Shown in pieces: positions 33,550 through 38,902 of a stretch of 38,902 nucleotides of DNA. Positions within the stretch are counted from its first letter, which is position 1; each line of letters begins with the position of its first letter. Source of the stretch: Gemmatimonadales bacterium UBA7889 (GTDB taxonomy: Bacteria; Gemmatimonadota; Gemmatimonadetes; Longimicrobiales; Gaopeijiaceae); contig DLRL01000105.1 of assembly GCA_002501085.1 (NCBI GenBank), positions 1 to 38,902 of the forward strand, read 5' to 3'. The notes under the pieces are model-generated. The model was not told where the DNA came from, made no database searches, and worked only from the letters and a program-made list of their open reading frames with translations. The translations under genes and the position numbers were made by a program.

Positions 33550-34115
33550 CAGTGAGTAACTCTGCACCCATCCCGGCAGACGCTGCTAACCGCATTAAAC
33601 TTGTGATCTTCGATGTAGATGGTGTACTCACTGAAGCCGGAATCTTCGTTGGATCAACTATGGACGGAGATCCTCTGGAGCTCAAACGCTTTGATATCCA
33701 GGATGGGGTAGGCATCAAGATGCTCATGTGGGCAGGTCTTAAAGTTGTCCTGGTAACAGGACGCCCGTCTAAGGCCACATCGATCCGTGCCCTGGAATTG
33801 GGTGTAGAATGTCATCAAGTAGTGGACGCGAGAAAACTTCCAATCGTCAAAGATCTGATCCAGAAGCACGCTGTTGGTTGGGAAGAGGTCGCGATGTTAG
33901 CGGATGACATCCCTGACCTTGCTGTTCTTCGAAGGGCTGGCCTTAAGGCGGCAGTATCGAATGCCACTGAACCAGTTCTTGATATCGCTGACTGGGTGGC
34001 ACTAAGACCGGGTGGCAGGGGCGCAGCCAGAGAATTTTGCGATGCACTACTGAGTGCTAGATCACAGTTGGATGACGTCATCGAAACTTACGTAGAAGAA
34101 CGAAGTCGGCCATAA
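33546..34115 (+). CDS. kdsC: Kdo-8-phosphate phosphatase (HAD superfamily, KdsC-like)
   Basis: 189 residues. A C0-type HAD phosphatase without a large cap. FDVDGVLTEAGIF (22-34) carries the nucleophile D23 and acid/base D25; LVTGRPSKAT is motif II, and MLADDIPDLAVLRRAGL provides motif III/IV acids. KdsC removes the phosphate from Kdo-8-P, the product of the gene it overlaps (ATGA). The fit in place and size is good; it is not fused to an arabinose-5-phosphate isomerase, and no KdsD is in the window. Confidence 0.92.
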   Translation: MTVSNSAPIPADAANRIKLVIFDVDGVLTEAGIFVGSTMDGDPLELKRFDIQDGVGIKMLMWAGLKVVLVTGRPSKATSIRALELGVECHQVVDARKLPIVKDLIQKHAVGWEEVAMLADDIPDLAVLRRAGLKAAVSNATEPVLDIADWVALRPGGRGAAREFCDALLSARSQLDDVIETYVEERSRP

Positions 34116-34196
34116 GAGAGTATAGTATGGGGACGAATCTTCGATCATTGTGTAAGAAGATGAATCACCCTTACTCGATTACTCGGAGTGGATTAA

Positions 34197-34757
34197 GTGA
34201 GCGTTAGAACCTTCCTGGAAAACTGCGGTTCCTGGAGAATAGGCGTCCTGCTGACGCTGATATCGCTAGGAGGATGCGGTGAGCCAGACGCCACGTCTCT
34301 AGCTTCAAGTGACCTCCAGGAAATTGATGCTGACAATGTGATATTCGGTATGGTCAGCTTTATCACCGCAAATGGTATCCGAGAAGGACATGTGCAGGCT
34401 GATACAGCCTATCTCTTTGTGGACTCGGCAAAAGCCGAGCTCCATCAAATGCGAATCATCTTCTTCAATGAAGATGGCTCTCAGCTAGCCACCGTTACAG
34501 GAACCAGTGGTGAGTGGGATCAAACGACAGACCGGATGACCGCATGGGGTGATGTGCTCCTGATTGTCCACTCTGATCAGCGACGCATCGAAACTCAAGA
34601 ACTAAATTATGATCCCGAAACTGAACGGATCTGGAGTGACTCTGCCACTGTTCAGACTATGGCGGACGGGAGCATGACGCGGGGTTCTGCATTCGAATCT
34701 GACATGGAATTCCGGAACGTGCGGATCGCAAGTATCCGTGGAGCAATCAGTCGCTAA
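34197..34757 (+). CDS. lptC: LptC-like LPS export protein, predicted lipoprotein
   Basis: 186 residues. It has an N-terminal signal ending LISLGGC (C27), a good lipobox, followed by an LptC/OstA-type beta-jellyroll: VIFGMVSFITANGIREGHVQADTAYLF, AELHQMRIIFFNEDGSQLATVTGTSGEWD, and MTAWGDVLLIVHSDQRRIETQELNYDPETERIWSD. In E. coli LptC is a bitopic inner-membrane protein; here lipid anchoring is predicted instead. The start is GTG 34197. The next genes are lptA and lptB, so a role in passing LPS from the LptBFG transporter to LptA is likely. LptF/LptG are not in the window. Confidence 0.82.
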   Translation: MSVRTFLENCGSWRIGVLLTLISLGGCGEPDATSLASSDLQEIDADNVIFGMVSFITANGIREGHVQADTAYLFVDSAKAELHQMRIIFFNEDGSQLATVTGTSGEWDQTTDRMTAWGDVLLIVHSDQRRIETQELNYDPETERIWSDSATVQTMADGSMTRGSAFESDMEFRNVRIASIRGAISR

Positions 34758-34761
34758 CGTC

Positions 34762-36402
34762 ATGAGCCCTCTTCGCTGGGCTAATAAAGCTCCTCAATCT
34801 ATACAGATTCCGTTGCTGTTACTCTTTGTGATTTCTTCCTCTTTATATGCTAGCAAGGCCAGTGCCCAAGAGGGATGTGAATTTGTTTACCCTTCAGGTG
34901 ATCTTAGCATAGTGACACTAGCTGGTGGCAATCGGATTACTTATGTGGGTACACCACACATGCTCTGTAGCGACGGAGTCGAGATATGGGCTGACTCATC
35001 GATATCATACGCTGCAACTGGGCTTGATCATCTGATCGGCGATATCCGTTTCCTGGATAATGCGGGAGAACTCCGGGCAGATGAAGCGCGCTACTTCTCA
35101 GAGCAGGGTCGATTGCAGGCATCTGGAAACGTCTTTGTCCAGGACACATTGGAGGGGTTCACAATCGAGAACGGAACCCTCGTTTATCTCCGGCCAACAG
35201 ACTTTCGAAAAGATGCAGAGATCACAGTTTCAATCGCCGATGATCTTTCCAGACCTCATGCTGTTCTTTTAATGATGTCAGAGGATGCTCCGTTGGCTAA
35301 CGCTGAGTCAGATGAAGCGCTAGGGGCACCGGAAGAAGATTCCCTGGGTGTACCCTATACAGTTGAGGGTGACCGTATTTTCCTTCGAGGTGGTAACTAC
35401 TTTCACTCAGTGGGTAACGTGACGATCGAACGAGATTCTATCCTTGCGTTCGCTGATAGTGCTGAATACGACGGGGATGCAGAAAGAGTCCACCTTGCCG
35501 GTTCTGCTAAGGTCGAGGCCCCTAACTACAACCTTGTAGGAAAGACCATCGACATGGTCCTAGAAGCAAACAGTCTTAATACAATAGCCGCGCACGAGGA
35601 AGCGATTCTTAATGGTGATGATTTAACAATCAGTTCGCCTGAGATTGAGCTCTATATGGACGACGGGCTTCTCGGCCGGCTTGTAGCGTTCTCCTCACCG
35701 AATGGGAGTGGCACTCCGTCAAGATCCTCGGTCCCACAACCTGTTGCAGTTGGAGAAGGCTTCCAACTCACCGCGGATTCACTGGATATCTCACTGCCGG
35801 ATGAAGTCATGGAGAGAATCTTCGCGGCAGGCCAGGCCAAGAGTATTTCTTCGGCCCGTGATTCCCTTAACGTTGACCTCCTCCCAGAAATTGCAAAATC
35901 AGATTGGCTGGAAGGAGATACCATCATTGTCATGTTCGAACCCAATGCACCTGCTCCCTCAGAGGGTCGAGCTGCTACCGATACTAGCGAGCCGGATTAT
36001 CAAATAGAGAGGATCGTTTCCAGAGTTCGAGCCCGCAGCCTTTACCGATTGATCCCGTCTGATACGATGGCGTTGCCTGGCATTGATGTGCCAGCAATCC
36101 ACTACGTCACAGGTGATGAGATTACGATTATCATGAACGATGGAGAAGCTGATCAACTTGAGGTTCAAGGGCGGACACGCGGATTCCACCTGGAGCCTTT
36201 ATCATTATCTGAACCTGACAGCTTAGCGATAGATAGTACTGCAATCGATACCCTTCTAGCAGCCAGGCCCAGCACAATGCGCGACACTGGGATGAAGGTG
36301 CTTTCGAAAAACTTGATACGAGAAAATAAGCAGCGACCAGAACCAATGAGACCTCGGACATCAACTAACCCAGCTATTCTGCACACTTGGAGACGGAAGT
36401 GA
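34762..36402 (+). CDS. lptA: OstA/LptA-like periplasmic LPS transport protein, enlarged
   Basis: About 546 residues from ATG 34762; GTG 34738 is an alternative upstream start overlapping lptC. A signal peptide (IPLLLLFVISSSLYASKASAQ, cleaved near ASAQ) is followed by repeated LptA/OstA-type segments: GGNRITYVGTPHMLCSDGVEIWADSS, GELRADEARYFSEQGRLQASGNVFVQDTLEGF, GNYFHSVGNVTIERDSILAFADSAEYDGDAERVHLAGSAKVEAPNYN in outline and YVTGDEITIIMNDGEADQLEVQGRT. It is roughly three times longer than E. coli LptA, more like the multi-repeat OstA-like proteins of Bacteroidetes-type lineages. The C-terminal 70 residues look disordered and basic. Confidence 0.82.
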   Translation: MSPLRWANKAPQSIQIPLLLLFVISSSLYASKASAQEGCEFVYPSGDLSIVTLAGGNRITYVGTPHMLCSDGVEIWADSSISYAATGLDHLIGDIRFLDNAGELRADEARYFSEQGRLQASGNVFVQDTLEGFTIENGTLVYLRPTDFRKDAEITVSIADDLSRPHAVLLMMSEDAPLANAESDEALGAPEEDSLGVPYTVEGDRIFLRGGNYFHSVGNVTIERDSILAFADSAEYDGDAERVHLAGSAKVEAPNYNLVGKTIDMVLEANSLNTIAAHEEAILNGDDLTISSPEIELYMDDGLLGRLVAFSSPNGSGTPSRSSVPQPVAVGEGFQLTADSLDISLPDEVMERIFAAGQAKSISSARDSLNVDLLPEIAKSDWLEGDTIIVMFEPNAPAPSEGRAATDTSEPDYQIERIVSRVRARSLYRLIPSDTMALPGIDVPAIHYVTGDEITIIMNDGEADQLEVQGRTRGFHLEPLSLSEPDSLAIDSTAIDTLLAARPSTMRDTGMKVLSKNLIRENKQRPEPMRPRTSTNPAILHTWRRK

Positions 36403-37208
36403 CGAACCAAGAGTTAGGAGGTCCCACAGATGAGAATGCCAGTCGCTTTTTTAGCGAAGGGCTAACAAAGATTTACCGTGGGCGGAAAGTAGTTAATGAA
36501 GTGGGATTAGCCGTCACACAAGGTGAGATTGTCGGCTTATTGGGTCCGAACGGGGCAGGGAAGACTACCACTTTCTACATGATGGTAGGACTGATCCCGC
36601 CATACGAGGGTACTGTACATCTCGACAATCAAAACCTCACGAATACCCCAATGTACAAGCGGGCACGTATGGGGATCGGATATCTAGCACAAGAACCCTC
36701 TGTGTTTCGGCGATTAACAGTAGAAGACAATGTTCTCGCCATCCTGGAAACTCTGAAGCTACCGAAGGCAGAGGAACGGGAACGCCTTGACCATCTGTTA
36801 GCGGAACTAGGACTTCAGCAGTTGAAGAAGAATAAGGCCTATTCTCTGTCTGGTGGTGAAAGACGGAGGCTTGAGATAACTCGTGCGCTCGTTCAACAAC
36901 CAAAATTCATGTTACTTGACGAGCCATTTGCGGGTATAGATCCAATCGCCGTTAACGATATTCAGGAGATTGTTCGTAGCCTCAAGGATCGGGATATTGG
37001 TGTCATTATCTCTGACCATAATGTAGAACAAACCCTCGAGATCGTAGACCGGGCATACATCATGTATGAAGGTGAAATACGGGTGAGTGGTACCGTCTCT
37101 GAGCTCGTCTGGAATGATGAGGTAGCTAAGATTTATTTAGGACCCACACTGACCAGTCGAATGCGAAATAGATATTCGCGGCCGGAAGAGGTCACGTCGG
37201 GTAGCTGA
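36399..37208 (+). CDS. lptB: LPS export ABC transporter ATP-binding protein LptB
   Basis: About 269 residues from GTG 36399. Walker A is GPNGAGKTT, followed by FYMMVGLIPP; the Q-loop region is YLAQEPSVFRRLTV, the ABC signature LSGGERRRLEITRAL, Walker B MLLDEPFAGIDPIAV and the H-loop IISDHNVEQTLEIVDRAYIMYEGEI, which is close to E. coli LptB. GTG 36399 shares GTGA with the lptA stop and has GGAG six bases upstream; TTG 36387 is an in-frame alternative with no better support. It drives LPS extraction from the inner membrane with LptF/G. Confidence 0.95.
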   Translation: MTNQELGGPTDENASRFFSEGLTKIYRGRKVVNEVGLAVTQGEIVGLLGPNGAGKTTTFYMMVGLIPPYEGTVHLDNQNLTNTPMYKRARMGIGYLAQEPSVFRRLTVEDNVLAILETLKLPKAEERERLDHLLAELGLQQLKKNKAYSLSGGERRRLEITRALVQQPKFMLLDEPFAGIDPIAVNDIQEIVRSLKDRDIGVIISDHNVEQTLEIVDRAYIMYEGEIRVSGTVSELVWNDEVAKIYLGPTLTSRMRNRYSRPEEVTSGS

Positions 37209-37359
37209 CTGTACAACCAAAGCTCTTCAGCGCTCTATAGATCAAAGCTTTAGTGATCCAGAAGATGTAACCCCCTGCGCAGAGCCGCTGATCTTGTAAC
37301 CTTATGGGGCATAGGTTTACGGTGGTAAAACCTTCTGCAGACCTTTAGCTAACCAACAT

Positions 37360-38874
37360 ATGGGTCAGTTTAACGTCAAGCTTTATCAAAGCGCCCAGCT
37401 CCGGCAGGAAATGCGCGCCAACCCTCGCCTGTATCAGGCGATGGAACTGGTCTACATGCCTCTTTTGGACCTACAACAACACCTTAAGCAGGAAATTTCA
37501 GAAAACCCTTTCCTCGAATTGACTGAAGCTGAAATTGAGCAAGAGATAGAACTCAAAGATGATATCCCGGATGAGCCCCTAGGAGACGAGATCGACTGGG
37601 AAGAGGTGCTCCTGAACGATGATTTCAAAGTTGAAGGGCGCAGAGAAAACTTCGAGAAAAAGGAATTCTTCGAGCCCACGCCCGTCGATACAAAGGACCT
37701 GAGAGATCACTTGAATGATCAACTCCGATTCCTTTCGCTTCCGGAACGGGATCTGCGCATGGGTGAAGAACTCATAGGAAATATTAATGAAGATGGCATG
37801 CTCACATGCGAACTCAGTGAGGTGATTTTCGGTGTGAACGGATGGCTTGATGAAGTTAGGCCGAATGCCCTAGCAGCTGCAGAGGAGATTGAAGATGCCC
37901 AGCAACAAGAAACTGAAACGGAAGAGATTTTAGAAATATTTCAGGCATACGACCAAGCTGAAGCAGTAGCTATGCTTGAGGTCATCCAGGGCTTTGACCC
38001 AGCAGGGGTGGGGGGTCGAGATGTACGAGAATCCATTCTGATTCAGCTTCAGCGGCTTGGAAAATTAGAAGACCTGAGTTACCAGCTCGTTGAGAAACAC
38101 TTTGATTCCCTTAGCAAACATCGGTGGAATGAGATTGCTAACGAAATCGGAGTTGATCCCGTGGAGGTGCAGGCTGCCGCAGATGAAATCAGTGAGCTCG
38201 ATCCCAAACCAGGGCTAAGGTATGCGCCAAGTCTTGACCACCGACAAGATGTAATCCCTGACCTCGTTGTTCGAGAACTAGATGGTAAATATGTAGTTGA
38301 GGTCAACGACATGGGTTTCCCAGGGTTACGTGTAGCTGAGAGCACTCGAGCACTGGTGAGGGATAAGACTAAGCTCAGTTCAGAAGAAAAAGAGTTCATC
38401 GCAAAGAATTACAACTCGGCAACCTGGATGGTTCAAGCAGTAGAGCAACGTCGACAAACAATGCTCAAGGTTATGAGTTTTATCGTAGACAAACAGAGAG
38501 CATTCTTTGAGAAAGGTGTGCAGTCACTGAAACCCCTCACGTTACGAGAAGTCGCCGACCACATTGAAATGCATGAATCAACGGTCTCTCGAGTAACCAA
38601 TAAGAAGTATGTTCAAACCCCACGTGGGGTGTACTCGCTCAAGTATTTTTTCTCGAGTGGTATATCTACGACCAGTGGAGAGGCTACTTCTTCAAGGGGT
38701 GTGAAGGATAAGATCAAGGGTCTCATATCCAACGAAGACCCTTTGAAACCGCTCACGGATCAAGCCATCGTTAAGCTCTTAATAATCGACGGCATCAAGA
38801 TCGCAAGGAGAACGGTGGCCAAATACAGAGAGCAATTAGGTATTTTATCTGCACGTATGAGGAAACGTGTATGA
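37360..38874 (+). CDS. rpoN: RNA polymerase sigma-54 factor
   Basis: 504 residues. Region I (1-50) is Leu/Gln/Met-rich as expected for the activator-interacting domain; region II (about 55-110) is acidic. The core has GFDPAGVGGRDVRESILIQL (211-230) and DPKPGLRYAPS; the helix-turn-helix LREVADHIEMHESTVSRVTNKKYVQTPRG lies at 395-423, and the RpoN box ARRTVAKYRE, which contacts the -24 element, at 482-491. Between the NINEDGMLTCELSEVIFG segment and the FDPAGVG motif there is an extra stretch (about 159-204) rich in acidic residues. lptB-rpoN adjacency is common in Gram-negative bacteria. The 151-bp gap before it contains a small hairpin at 37313-37333 (AGGTTT/AAACCT). Confidence 0.95.
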   Translation: MGQFNVKLYQSAQLRQEMRANPRLYQAMELVYMPLLDLQQHLKQEISENPFLELTEAEIEQEIELKDDIPDEPLGDEIDWEEVLLNDDFKVEGRRENFEKKEFFEPTPVDTKDLRDHLNDQLRFLSLPERDLRMGEELIGNINEDGMLTCELSEVIFGVNGWLDEVRPNALAAAEEIEDAQQQETETEEILEIFQAYDQAEAVAMLEVIQGFDPAGVGGRDVRESILIQLQRLGKLEDLSYQLVEKHFDSLSKHRWNEIANEIGVDPVEVQAAADEISELDPKPGLRYAPSLDHRQDVIPDLVVRELDGKYVVEVNDMGFPGLRVAESTRALVRDKTKLSSEEKEFIAKNYNSATWMVQAVEQRRQTMLKVMSFIVDKQRAFFEKGVQSLKPLTLREVADHIEMHESTVSRVTNKKYVQTPRGVYSLKYFFSSGISTTSGEATSSRGVKDKIKGLISNEDPLKPLTDQAIVKLLIIDGIKIARRTVAKYREQLGILSARMRKRV

Positions 38875-38902
38875 TAAAATCAGACTTTGCGGTCATTGTA
38901 CC
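38871..38902 (+). CDS. 5' start of a gene cut by the window end
   Basis: ATG 38871 overlaps the rpoN stop (ATGA) and opens MIKSDFAVIV before the sequence ends, with a CC that must begin a Pro codon. An N-terminus of this kind (hydrophobic beta-strand followed by Pro) occurs in family 2 glycosyltransferases and in IspD-type nucleotidyltransferases, so both are candidates. Eleven residues do not allow a call. The operon-style overlap with rpoN makes the start credible. Confidence 0.5.
   Translation, partial: MIKSDFAVIV

Noticed and set aside
1..38902. CRISPR array, insertion sequence, prophage or toxin-antitoxin module
   Set aside because: No spaced direct repeats, transposase, integrase or small paired ORFs of that kind were seen; the window is core metabolic DNA.

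Overview
The window is about 38.9 kb of densely packed bacterial housekeeping DNA. It holds 38 protein-coding genes (two of them cut by the window edges) and one tmRNA gene. All genes but one are on the + strand, mostly spaced by a few bases or sharing ATGA/GTGA start-stop overlaps. The organism has an outer membrane: it carries Kdo synthesis genes, an Lpt lipopolysaccharide-export set, lipoprotein signal peptidase and several predicted lipoproteins. GC content looks near 50 % by eye. Non-ATG starts are very common (about six TTG and seven GTG). The gene order is compatible with Gemmatimonadota or a related lineage of the FCB superphylum, but that is an inference without database support. I see no mobile elements, CRISPR arrays, rRNA or ordinary tRNA genes.

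Layout. (1) 1-8040: a branched-chain amino-acid-type substrate-binding lipoprotein, then a propionyl-CoA to succinyl-CoA operon. The carboxyltransferase, biotin carboxylase and biotin carrier are separate genes and are followed by a methylmalonyl-CoA mutase catalytic subunit. A 23S rRNA-type uracil methyltransferase sits, translationally coupled, between the carboxylase and carrier genes. (2) 8075-13060: FmdB-like zinc ribbon, argS, a PfkB sugar kinase, purM and an unknown predicted outer-membrane protein. (3) 13074-16983: the riboflavin operon ribD-ribE-ribBA-ribH, ending in nusB. (4) 16987-25186: a GT4 glycosyltransferase, a 431-bp non-coding stretch with several inverted repeats, metK, a DUF151 nuclease, an unknown membrane-anchored exported protein, recO, selB and a tRNA-dihydrouridine synthase. 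(5) 25277-27491: tmRNA (ssrA), lspA and, convergently, a CorC/HlyC-type CBS protein. (6) 27629-30118: a tiny eight-cysteine protein, a beta-propeller lipoprotein, a TrpG/PabA amidotransferase and an exported cupin. (7) 30313-38902: kdsB-pyrG-kdsA-kdsC-lptC-lptA-lptB-rpoN, then the first codons of another gene.

The genes form coherent pathways: propionate/odd-chain or branched-chain carbon entry to the TCA cycle, riboflavin synthesis, Kdo supply (KdsA, KdsC, KdsB, with CTP made by PyrG) and LPS transport (LptA, LptB, LptC). I found no clearly new system. The best leads are the candidate structured RNAs on both sides of metK, the methyltransferase embedded in the carboxylase operon, an acidic insertion in RpoN, the conserved-looking eight-cysteine mini-protein, and unusually long G tracts inside genes.
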